Source of the DNA: Saprospiraceae bacterium
GTDB lineage: Bacteria > Bacteroidota > Bacteroidia > Chitinophagales > Saprospiraceae
Direction of reading: 5' to 3'
DNA length: 56,090 nt
Assembly (NCBI GenBank): GCA_021604865.1
Contig: BQJU01000047.1
Location: forward strand, 1 to 56,090
In this document: one piece after another, positions 1 through 10,400 of the stretch
How the letters are laid out: each line of letters opens with the position of its first letter
Position numbering within the stretch: position 1 is the first letter of the stretch
Position numbers and translations under genes: made by a program
Notes under the pieces: model-generated
Databases searched by the model: none
What the model saw: the letters and a program-made list of their open reading frames with translations, nothing else
What the model was told of the DNA's origin: nothing

Positions 1-735
1 TGGGTAATCTAATTGAATCACCGTTCCGTCATTGACTACACAAGTTCCATCAGCATTACGGATGGCGATGGGGTAGTTTCCTGGTGCTAGGCCAGAAAAT
101 GAACCACTGGATTGCCAGGAGTTTCCACCGTTAATAGAGAACTCGTAGGCTCCAATTCCATCCCCAGCAGTAATGATGATCGCTCCATCATCCAGGTTAC
201 AATCCGTAGGTTGAGAGCTAGACACATTTAGAATACTTGGACTTGGTGGATAGTCCAATTGGATCACCGTTCCGTCATTGACTACACAAGTTCCATCAGC
301 ATTGCGGATGACGATAGCATAATTTCCTGGAGCTAATCCAGAGAACGAACCACTGGATTGCCAGGAGTCTCCGCCGTTAATAGAGAACTCGTAGGCTCCA
401 ATTCCATCACCAGCAGTGATAGTGATCGTACCATCATTGAGGTTACAATCGGTGGGTTGAATGCTAGATACATTGAGTATACTTGGACTTGGTGGGTAAT
501 CTAGTTGAATAACCGTTCCGTCATTGACCAGACAAGTTCCATCAGCATTACGGATTGAAATTGGGTAATTTCCAGGTGCTAGGCCAGAAAATGAACCACT
601 GGACTGCCAGGAGTTTTCACCATCAATAGAGAAAACGGTTGAGGAACTTCCCGGAGTGGCTGAAATTTCAATACTCCCATTATCTAAATTACAATCGGAT
701 GGCTGGGTTGTATTTATGTTTGATAAGATAGGAGC
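1..735 (-). repeat. Near-identical 82-residue tandem repeats, 246-bp period
   Basis: The string CCGTTCCGTC recurs at 21, 267 and 513, exactly 246 bp apart, and long flanking stretches are nearly identical between the three units. The two older units further along the gene (from about 735 to 1215) have a 240-bp period and are clearly diverged. The gradient of identity, highest towards the window edge, points to recent tandem amplification or homogenisation inside the gene, and more copies probably continue beyond base 1. Confidence 0.9.
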
Positions 736-2247
736 ATTTGGCCCATTAACGGAGGCATTCTGAAAAACCGCGCAGGTTCCATCAAAATTTCTTACCCCAA
801 TGGTGAAATCAGCTTTATTTAATCCATTAAAAATATTAGTAGAAAACCAGATTGCTCCCCCGTCAATGGAATATTCAAATGTACCGTGACCATTGACCGC
901 ATTTATTTCAATAACACCATTTTCGGAATTACAATCAGTTAGATCGGTGGTAATTATTTGATTAATAGTAGGAGAGGGAGGCTCTTGAAGATCAATGGTG
1001 CCATAATACCTTTCGCAGCTATCATCATTATTTTTAACAAAAACCAAATAACTACCAATTGGCAGGTTAGTGAAATTGGAATTGTTAGTCCAGGTAAAAC
1101 CATCGATACTATATAATAAAGGAGGAATGCCACTATTGGCAATAATGGAAATAGTGCCGTCATTAGCATCACAATCCGTAAGATCGGTATAATTTGCATT
1201 GATAAATTCTGGGGCAGGAGTAGCTGTAATTGTGGCTGTCCCATTACAAAGAACCCCAGGCGTGTCATTACAGGCACATTTGCTATCTACAATTATGTTG
1301 TAATCTCCTTCTCCTAGGTTGGAAAAGGTATTGGAAAATTGCCAATTGATGCCCCCATCAATAGAATACCTAAAGGTGTTGAGGATATAGTTGTCGTTCC
1401 CACTAAGGTCAAAAACCTGGATAATTCCTGTGTTTTCATCAGAACAATTTGGGTTGACAATGTCAAAATCTATGACCAGACTCTTTACATTCTTTATTTC
1501 TATGGTATTAGAATAAATAAAATTACAAGGTGACCCAAATGGGCGAACACCTCTTCGGAAATACCTATGTATTCCAGGGGCAAAACAAAGATCAGGTAAT
1601 GCTTCGCTGCTATAAAAAGTCCAATTCAATTCATCTGCAGAAATTTCCCACCTGAATTCATAGGGAACAGTACCTCCAACTGGGTTATATGGTATTGTAG
1701 GCTCTGTATAATCAGCAATAATCCCAGGGTTAATAGCAGGGGTGCAAAAATTATTGTCGGTATATTCACAATAGGTTACCTCCTCCTTAAAATTTCCTGG
1801 ATCACTGATTTGTTGGAAAACTTTGAATACAACCCAGTTTGAAAAAACAAAATTTGTGCATTCGGCTCTTTTTGCACCACGGCGAAAAATAGTGGTTTGG
1901 TTAACGTTAAGCCCAATACTCACCAAGTAGTTAAAAACGGGATTGCTATTGGCAAATAAATCTACTTGCAGGCCTTCTGGAATAGCAATGTCATTCCAAC
2001 TATTACCCAGGTTAAAAGACACTTGCCATTGGTATTCAGGTCCTCCTCCGCTGCCACCTGTAGGTGCGATGATCTCTGTTATTGGCAAGAGAGTCAGTGT
2101 GTTACAATAAACAAGTACTACCGTATCCTGGTTTTGAAAAACCTTTCCTCCGTCCGTATAATTATTACAGGCTTGGCCAATAAGGCTTTGAGAAATGCAT
2201 ATAATGCCACAAAATGAGAAAAGAAGAATAGTATAGAAGTTTTTCAT
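1..2247 (-). CDS. Secreted SprB-like repeat protein, 3' part outside the window
   Basis: The frame is open from an ATG at 2247 to the window edge, so only the first ~749 residues are visible. Residues 1 to about 26 form a signal peptide (MKNF, hydrophobic core, ending SLIGQA). A less regular N-terminal part of about 240 residues has several Cys and Trp. It is followed by at least six units of about 80 to 90 residues, each containing a [TS]DCN-x2-[DN]G-x-I start, a Y-x-[FY]SI[DN]G-x3-W centre and an N-x-DG-TC end. Spacing of the TDCN codons is 246, 246, 240 and 240 bp in the last five units. The pattern resembles SprB-type repeats of gliding and surface adhesins exported by the type IX system. 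A C-terminal sorting domain would lie outside the window. It follows the fibronectin-III gene by 19 bp and is probably its co-transcribed partner. The adhesin role is inferred. Confidence 0.8.
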   Translation of the reverse strand, partial: MKNFYTILLFSFCGIICISQSLIGQACNNYTDGGKVFQNQDTVVLVYCNTLTLLPITEIIAPTGGSGGGPEYQWQVSFNLGNSWNDIAIPEGLQVDLFANSNPVFNYLVSIGLNVNQTTIFRRGAKRAECTNFVFSNWVVFKVFQQISDPGNFKEEVTYCEYTDNNFCTPAINPGIIADYTEPTIPYNPVGGTVPYEFRWEISADELNWTFYSSEALPDLCFAPGIHRYFRRGVRPFGSPCNFIYSNTIEIKNVKSLVIDFDIVNPNCSDENTGIIQVFDLSGNDNYILNTFRYSIDGGINWQFSNTFSNLGEGDYNIIVDSKCACNDTPGVLCNGTATITATPAPEFINANYTDLTDCDANDGTISIIANSGIPPLLYSIDGFTWTNNSNFTNLPIGSYLVFVKNNDDSCERYYGTIDLQEPPSPTINQIITTDLTDCNSENGVIEINAVNGHGTFEYSIDGGAIWFSTNIFNGLNKADFTIGVRNFDGTCAVFQNASVNGPNAPILSNINTTQPSDCNLDNGSIEISATPGSSSTVFSIDGENSWQSSGSFSGLAPGNYPISIRNADGTCLVNDGTVIQLDYPPSPSILNVSSIQPTDCNLNDGTITITAGDGIGAYEFSINGGDSWQSSGSFSGLAPGNYAIVIRNADGTCVVNDGTVIQLDYPPSPSILNVSSSQPTDCNLDDGAIIITAGDGIGAYEFSINGGNSWQSSGSFSGLAPGNYPIAIRNADGTCVVNDGTVIQLDYP

Positions 2248-2266
2248 AGATGAAACTTTTGGGAGG

Positions 2267-4411
2267 TTAATACTGGACTCTAACCAACTCACTCAGTGGA
2301 GAGTATCCGCCATCTTTATGCTTGGCAATTAATTGGTAGGTATAGTTGGTATCCATACTTAACTCGTGATCAATAAAATTGAAGTGTGTGCCGGTAAGCA
2401 ACAATTCTTTTGATATCTCTTGACTTGTTAAGGTTAATTGTTTGTAGGTTCGTAAAGGGGCGTCGTCACCCTTGCTCCTATACAAAACAAATTCGTAAAG
2501 ATTTGAAACTGATGGATAAATCCAGCTTAGAATAATTAGTTTGTTCCTTCGATCTATAGCGACATCAAATGCCTGGATTGGGCTTCGCTCACCGGTATCA
2601 ATGGGTTTAGATTTGAATATTTTGGAACTGCTTTTTAAACCGGCCTCATCGATGGCTAAAATCCTATATTGATAGTTAAATTTTTTTCGACCTGTACTGT
2701 CCAGAAAGGAAGTAATGGACGCCTCTTTTTCGATATATAATAGAGTGGTCCAGTTACTTTCAAAAGCCGCTTTTCGCTGTAATAAATGATTTTGTATGTC
2801 TTCACTTGGACTGGTAACCCATTGTAGGAATACACCTTTTGGGGTAGGTTTTATCTTTTTGAAAAGAGGCGCAATGGGTGGGATAACATCCGGACGTGTT
2901 ATTTCAATGGGCTGGGAAAAATCGGAATAGTTTTCCCGGTAATCCAACGCGATAATTTTGCAAAAAAAGATTTCATTTAAAATATTCATATTGGCCTGGA
3001 AAGTATAGAAGGTATCCAGTGTATAAAAGGAGGTCAATTGTGCATAATTTCCATCAATGGAATTGGACATAAATACCCGGTACCCCATGACATCATCTTC
3101 TGAATTGGGAGCCCAATTAAGTTGCACCTCACCATTGAGATTGATTTCGGCCTTAAGTCCTGTAGGTGGAGCGGGGGGGATAGCATCTGATAATTGTCCT
3201 AACACGGCAAAGGTGTAGTAACTGTGGCCATAAATATCAATGGCCTTGACCTTGTAATAATTAGTGCCTTTAGCAGAAGTATCTTTGAAAGCCCTGTATT
3301 CGTTTGGGATGATTGTTGTGTTAACCTTGGCAAAAGGGCCATCTTTTTTATTGGCCCTGAACAAATCAAAACCTTCAAGTCTATAGTTTAACGAATCCGG
3401 AAATTCCCAACTTACCATTAAACTGCCTGATTCCATTTCATTGATGCCCGTAATGCCCATTTGAATGAAAAGTGGATCAGGGATGCCTTTGCCTTGAACG
3501 GTATTTGAGTAGGGGCCGTATTCATCAAATATCGATTTACCTCGTACCCTGTAGATGTATGGTTTGAAATTTTCCGGCAAATGATCCCGAAAGAACATGT
3601 TTTGGGAGTTCATACCTGGAGAAGTAGTTGGCACCAATGGAAGGTCGCTTGCTGAGTGGAAATGCAGACCGAAATCATCTGATCTTTCAACTTCATAACT
3701 CGTATAAAAAGTCTGAAAGTCTTCCTGATTCCACATCAGTTGAACCTGTTTATCTCCAAATTCTGCAATAATCGGATAGAGTGCAGGTAGAGCCTCTTGA
3801 TGGTCTATTGAACCGGTGGCAACTCCAGTCTGCACAATTATTCCCGAAATATCATGATCCAAATAAACCCTATACAGATAATTTTCGCCCGGGGCAACCT
3901 CGGTATCGGTAAATGCCAAACCCATATCTAGCGCAATGGAATAGGATTGATCCGCCGCAAATAACCCAAAGCCGAATTGTGCATCCTGTTGCTGATTGGC
4001 ATGATATATTTGCAAATAGTCACCTTTAGCAATGTCTGCAATTTCGAGATTTTCACCATACATGGTTCCTGCGGCAATACCAACCAGATCGCTGCTGTCA
4101 ATTTTTGCTTTCCAATATTCTGGTGGCTGAGGTTTAACCCCTTTTTGTAGTATAATGAGGGAGGAAGACTGCTCCTTGGTGGTCAACAATTTACCATTGC
4201 GTTGCATCGTTCGCCTTTCAAGCGTGTATCCATGCCGGATGCCCGCCTTCCATAACCTGTAATGGTCGGGAGCCCAGCGGACTTTGATGTGATTATCTAT
4301 TGAACGAGTTTTGACATAAATAGAAAGTGTATCCATCACTCCTTGAGTATAAACCGGATTGAAATTCAGCGAGAGGGCGTAAATGATGGATAGAAATAAA
4401 AATTGTTTCAT
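2267..4411 (-). CDS. Secreted fibronectin type III repeat protein
   Basis: The product has 714 residues and begins with a signal peptide (MKQFLFLSIIYALSLNFNPVYTQG). The mature part is made of successive fibronectin-III-like beta-sandwich modules, seen as recurrent V-x-L-x-W strands followed by LYRVYLDHD, YRVRGKS, YYKVKAIDIYGH, CKIIALDYRENYS, YRILAIDEAG and YQLIAKHKDGGYS strands, about five to six modules. No enzyme domain or type IX sorting domain is visible at the C-terminus (SPLSELVRVQY). It lies 23 bp downstream of the giant 4435-11565 gene and 19 bp upstream of the SprB-like gene, all on the minus strand, so a shared surface or extracellular assembly is likely. The specific role is unknown. 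Confidence 0.85.
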   Translation of the reverse strand: MKQFLFLSIIYALSLNFNPVYTQGVMDTLSIYVKTRSIDNHIKVRWAPDHYRLWKAGIRHGYTLERRTMQRNGKLLTTKEQSSSLIILQKGVKPQPPEYWKAKIDSSDLVGIAAGTMYGENLEIADIAKGDYLQIYHANQQQDAQFGFGLFAADQSYSIALDMGLAFTDTEVAPGENYLYRVYLDHDISGIIVQTGVATGSIDHQEALPALYPIIAEFGDKQVQLMWNQEDFQTFYTSYEVERSDDFGLHFHSASDLPLVPTTSPGMNSQNMFFRDHLPENFKPYIYRVRGKSIFDEYGPYSNTVQGKGIPDPLFIQMGITGINEMESGSLMVSWEFPDSLNYRLEGFDLFRANKKDGPFAKVNTTIIPNEYRAFKDTSAKGTNYYKVKAIDIYGHSYYTFAVLGQLSDAIPPAPPTGLKAEINLNGEVQLNWAPNSEDDVMGYRVFMSNSIDGNYAQLTSFYTLDTFYTFQANMNILNEIFFCKIIALDYRENYSDFSQPIEITRPDVIPPIAPLFKKIKPTPKGVFLQWVTSPSEDIQNHLLQRKAAFESNWTTLLYIEKEASITSFLDSTGRKKFNYQYRILAIDEAGLKSSSKIFKSKPIDTGERSPIQAFDVAIDRRNKLIILSWIYPSVSNLYEFVLYRSKGDDAPLRTYKQLTLTSQEISKELLLTGTHFNFIDHELSMDTNYTYQLIAKHKDGGYSPLSELVRVQY

Positions 4412-4434
4412 ACTGATTCCTTTTCGGATATGAT

Positions 4435-7400
4435 TTAATTACTTCCAGTTGTTTTTATCACATTTGTATTAAAAATAGTAGTGGTCTGCCGCGTACCAGG
4501 TAAGCTGTATTTTAGCCTGATTTGATAATTACCTGCTGGCATAATTGGTCCTGGTGAAGCGACTAAATCAAGGCATGGTAAAATTCCGGGGCAATATGAT
4601 TCTGCCAGTTCGCGAATCTGTTCCTCTGTAAATTCGTCATTTCCATAAGGCATGTTTCCTGCATACTGTTCCAGCATGGCTTGCTCAAAAAGAGCTATAT
4701 TTTGAATACAGGGTCCGTTTAATGAGGTATGGTCATTCTGAATAATGGATTCTACCAGGTATTTTAGATTTGTATTCGGCTCCTGGTAAGCAACCGGGAA
4801 ATAACCACTAGCATAATTGGCATATCTTACGAGTACTTCTTCTGGCACCTGGTCAATTCTCAACGCTTTGTTGGGAGGGAACCCATACCTGTCATCTCGG
4901 GAGAAATTGACACTAGACATTGGCCACCCGTTGAAATCTTGTGGAAAAAGATCATAATAGAAGGGGATGATATCATTTTGAAACCAGGATTCTTGTAATA
5001 ATGCCTCTATGTCTACCAATGGAGGATTCTCAGCATAACCATTTAATTCATAGACACCAAAAGGTTCTTCCGTTGCAAGAGCAATAGAATTAGTGGTGTA
5101 ATTTAAACCACTAAATAAGTCCGTTGCCTTTGCCAAAAAAGTTAGATGCTGGCTGACTCTAAAGTAAAGAGTATACAAAACCTGAGTAGTTGCCAATGGA
5201 GGATTGTCTTCATCTAAAGGTGGCGGGTTGTCAATGCCAGGGTTCGGCATATCATCGGCTGGATCAGGATCTTCTTCAGTGGGTTCTTCGGTATCTATTC
5301 CTTGCTCAGTGATGTCACCGTTTTCATCTGTTGGAACATTGACAATCTCTAATTTGTAGATGTGATCTGGAGCCAACCATTGAGGAAGTAAAGAAAAGGA
5401 GATCTTTTTTTCTGGAGCATCGTAGTTCAGAGGAATTAACCGGGTTTGACCCGTTTGCCGATCCGTTAATCGAATTTTTTGATGGTAGCCTTCAGGAATA
5501 TTTGTAAATAGATCCTCTTGACCCCGGTCGAGCAAGATATACCCTTTGTGTTGTGAATATTCGGATCTGTAAAAGTTGTATTGTCCATTAATCGGATAAC
5601 TAGCCCTAACATTCGTTGCTACTAAAAAGTCAAATCCTTCATCAGTTGTAAAAGTAATGGTATCCTTTTGTATAGCAAGTTCTCCATCTTCATAGACTTC
5701 TGTCCAGGTCCCATTGACTTTTTCTTCAAAAAATACAGCAACGACCAGTGTGAATGCTGTTTCTCTCTGTAGAAAATTGTCCGGGATAATTTCTATCGAC
5801 AAATGATCTTCTGCCAATCTGGTGTGGAACGGGATCGTAGCGCCATCTTTGATTAGTTGACTATGGTCGAGTGAAAACCGGACAATATATGCTTCAACCT
5901 CCTGCTCATTGTGTATCTCAAATGCTTCTTCAATGGGTACGATAAAGTTTACTTTGGGAATCACATTTACCGGTACCGGTTGGTCTGTGATTGGTTGGAC
6001 GCTATCAATAATAGAAAGAGAAGTAATCAGGTTGTTGTCACTGATGATCTCACATTCGTGCCCAAACTTGATACGCATATTCCAGTTGCCTTTGACCAAC
6101 CCGCCCAATATATTGAATGTGCCTCCTATGGAACCCATCGCCCAGGTGGGATTGGGTAATTGGGCTTGTAAAATGGCCCCTGCACTTGCTTGGAGGATGG
6201 TGAACCGTCGGTTCCGGCCAAATATTTTCATTTTTAGACCAATTTCGGCTTCTGCGGCAGCCCAGAACTGCCCAGTCGCATACCATCCATTTATTCCAAG
6301 TGGGCCGTCATCTCCAGCACAATGTGCATCGCCATAGTCCAGTACCGAAATGTCAAAACCGAGATTTAAAGAGAATGATCCGTAAAAGATTAAAAAGGTT
6401 TGCTCGCCGGTATTCAGATCAAATTTTGCCCCAAATGCAAACCCCGCGCCACTGTTAACCAGCGCAGAACGGGAAGGATCATATACATCGTCCGAATACA
6501 GGCCTATCCGAGCCAAAATGTCTGGGTCAATCGAAGGAATACTCTCCACATCCCGGTTGCCCATCATAAGGTAACACTGGAAGGTTACTAAGGTGTCGAT
6601 TACTCCAGGGATACCCAGGATGAGGCTATTTCTTTGTGAGACTGACCCCGCTTTAATATACCACCCTTCATTTCTGGTAAATAGCAAATCAGCCCAGCCC
6701 ATTCTATAATTTGGCTCACCACCTCTGAGGACGCCATTAGCGATGTAGGCATAAGCCTCAAAATTGGCACTTAATACATGATTGACAAAATCATAACAAA
6801 TGTCTACATAGGCGTTTATTGGAGTCCCGTTCTCAGGCCTCTCACCAGGTTGATAGGTTGGAGGCTGTTCTTTTTTGGGTGTTTTCATAAAACTGGCGTT
6901 CCCAAAAAAGTTTAAAGAATCTATGCCACCTCCATTGTTAAAGTTTATCTCAAAATGCAGGTTCGCATTCATCGCCGTTTCCGTAATGCTTGTTAGCATT
7001 AAAGTAGCCTTCAATCCTATTCCTGCAGCCGGATTTGGCGTGTAGTCTATACCTGTGAGGCTATTTCCCAGTGGAGGAATTGCAGGAGGATTAGCGGTAG
7101 CATTCTGCAGTTGCACCATTCCCGAACTGGTACGAGACATGTGGTGATAAACGCTGCCACCAAATGCTTTTAATTTAATGGCAGGACCAACCATGGGTAT
7201 CCCACCTCCAAAGTCGACCATGGCATCAACCAGGAAATAATCGAAAGCATCCAGGCTGCCAAATTGTGCCAGAGCAGTAATGCCCCAAGTTCCATCCGGA
7301 GTATTCGAAAATGCACAACTAGTGGTATTAACCTGAACCTGATCAGGTCCATTGACCCCCTTAAACCAGGCATTTAAAATCCCCCTGAATCCGCTGCCAA

Positions 7401-10400
7401 ATTCCTGGTGTTTCTCAAAAAAGGAAAGCTCCCCTTTGACTCCAAATCCCGGAGCACTTGCGTTGACAAAAATCTTATCGACTTCAAATCGCTCATACTG
7501 CCACTTTTGCTGTTGATTGTTTTCAGCCAATTTGCCAATAATCTTAAACTTGCCACAGGCGGTGATTCCCATATTACTACTAGGGGTGAGGTTGATCAAT
7601 GCATCAAAGCGCAAGGCCGTTTCGGTTGGATCTTCGGTGCGAAACATCCCTATATTATTGATGGTTAAGGCAAATCCTCCATTGCCTATATCAATTTCGG
7701 GGACCTCCCAGGTGCCTGGACTAAAATAGGGAGACTTATTTGAGAGTTTTACATTTTGGAAAGTGATGTTGCTGCCACCAAGATCGAAACCAGCTCCAAG
7801 ATCTACCGCTTCAAAAGTGATTTTTCCATGTAATGTTGCCAAAACTTTTAATCCATCGCCCGTATCCGAAACTTCAACCGTAGTTCCCGGACTGAATATG
7901 ACTTCGCCTACCCAAATATTTACCAGATAACTGTTTTGGGTTTTTGCAGAAAAACTATATTCTCCATCACTATTCAGAAAACAATCATAAGCCAGACAAT
8001 CCTTGGGGTGTATTTGGTCTTCATTGACAGGATTATTGTGATTTTCTACTTGTGCAGATTTTAAAATGGGTACATATAACAAACCATTAAATGCCACCTC
8101 ATCAAATTGATTGGCGACGACACTAAGAGAAAAAGTATCGATTGAAAAAGCCCAACCTCCCAATTTGCCTTCATCAAGAGAGAGAACTGGCGATGCATTT
8201 GCTTGCCCACTTACGCCCATATCATCAATGATTAAGTGCTCAACAGAAATGCTAAACTCTTGATCCCCGGCTAATTTGCCTGAGATTTGCACCGTCAATT
8301 CGTCCAAATAGAACCCTTTCCAAAGGGTGCTAGCTTGCCCACTTGGGCTAACGTAAGGGGAATGGTAGTTTTCCGGGAATACAATGTTTTCAGGAGAACT
8401 CGTTTCACTAAAATCAAGGGTTGCACCCTCTGCAATCCATTTTATATTTTCATTGTTGGCAATAACAAAGGGATCGATGCTAACAGATGCAATAAATTCT
8501 CCCCAGGCAGGCATTTCCACTGTGAAATGAGCCCGTACTCGCTCTGGATCGGGCAGAACCTCCAAAGTTTCTGGATTTAATGGGACGACAAATTCGCGGC
8601 AAAACTCCACGGCAGCCTGAATGCCCATTCCTGCAAAACCCTGACAGTCAAATGCCACAAAAGTACTGTCACTTGCCTCAATGATTAATTTGGCTGAATT
8701 GCTCAATCTGATCCTTACATCTGTAGCCAATTCCAGGCGCCCTTCGTCAAGGGTCAAACCACTGGGCCCAAAATAAAGACCGGTAGCCCTGAATACTATT
8801 GTGTCGGAATTGGGTAGGGCCAATAACATAAAGGCATCCATTGAAGCAGTCTGTTCTGTAAAGTGGATATTATCAAGTATAATGGTATGGGTCTTACCTG
8901 CCACTTCCTTATTTATAACAGCAGGCAAAAAACCAGCTAAAGAATCATTGTCGACAGCAGAATTGCGCAATGCTACCATTCTTTCCAAGTAATAAGCCCG
9001 GTGGCGCCCATCGATGTATTCCCAGCCTTGATTAAATTCAAAAGCTCGCCTGGCTATCACGTCCGGTTTGGGGATTTCCTCAAGAGAGAAGTTATTGCTG
9101 GCTACCAATTGCAAGGGATTCAGTAAAGAGGCTGCTTCCAATTCTGTGGCTAATTCCTGGAAGAGGTCGTTTTGGGGAAGCAATTCGGGCAATGCTGGAA
9201 ATGGCGAAAAGTCATTAAATCCGATCTCTCGGCCATAGAGTTGGTAATAAAGATTGCGAATCCGTTGATCAATTTGTTCATCGATCCATGTTTGAAGAGC
9301 AGCCATATCCTGGTATTGTGCTACCTCTTCGGCTGTAAACCGGTTGATCTTTTCAAGGATTTTAGCAACTGTTTCGTCGACAGCGGTGGGCTCCAATTGG
9401 GCGGTAATCAATGTGATTAAATCCAGAAAAATAAATAAGTCCTGGTCACATTCAAAAAGGTCTATATGGGCATTCTCCAGCCCAATTTCATTGAGGTCTC
9501 TGGTGACATTGATAGAAAAATAACCCGGTTCTTCTGTGAATTTTTTGTGTAGACCTTCATCATAATATTCATCTTCAGTACCATATATAAAAGAGCGTTC
9601 ATAGCCAAGCTGGGCCATTTTGTGGTCCATGATATCCCGGTATGACTGACATCTTTCCCTAGTCTCGCTGACGCTATCCTGGTTTGAGGCCAGCAAGGTT
9701 TCCAAAGCCTGTATGACCATAGGCCGGATTAAATGACGGATGGAATCTGCAAAGGCTAATCCGGCCTCGGTTGGCGGTCCTAGATCTTCCTCTTGTAGCC
9801 AATAATAAGGCCCTGGCCCATTGGGGTTACAAGGTTGTCCTAATGAATCCAGTCCGGTTTGAGCGCACCCATTGGGATTATAAATTGTACCCGTTTCAAT
9901 ATGAACCCCTTCTGCATTAAATCCATTCGGATCATATCGGATATCAATGGAGTCCCCTTCCTGATAACCCGGATAAGGTGGTTGCAAGACATAATTGCCA
10001 TTAACATCAAAACCATTCGGATCATAGGGTAGGCCAGTAGGATGATAGGTGCCATCGGGACCAAAGCCTACAAAAGTGTCTGGAGGTTGGCAAATATCCT
10101 CTCCTATATCTATAGGTGGAAAATTCCACTGATTGGGATTCTCTATATCGAGGTACTGGGAGATGCCCCTAACGTCTCCATCATACATTATGCGGGAATT
10201 ATTGACTCGGATATTGGTGAATTCAACTTTAATAATCTTGTTGGAAAAAGGGATTTTTATCCGGCCATTTCCAGTAAACGCACCATTTTCACCCGTTACC
10301 TCCTCCAAGATCATGTGGAAACCATTGACTAAGAATTCTTCACCAGGAGCAGCACTTGCAAGCGGAATACCAGCCTCTAAAGGAGGTAAATCCATTGCTT

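Noticed and set aside
5909-6337. 142-codon plus-strand frame opposite the giant gene
   Set aside because: It overlaps an uninterrupted 2.4-kaa frame that has a signal peptide and domains; the product has no features of its own.
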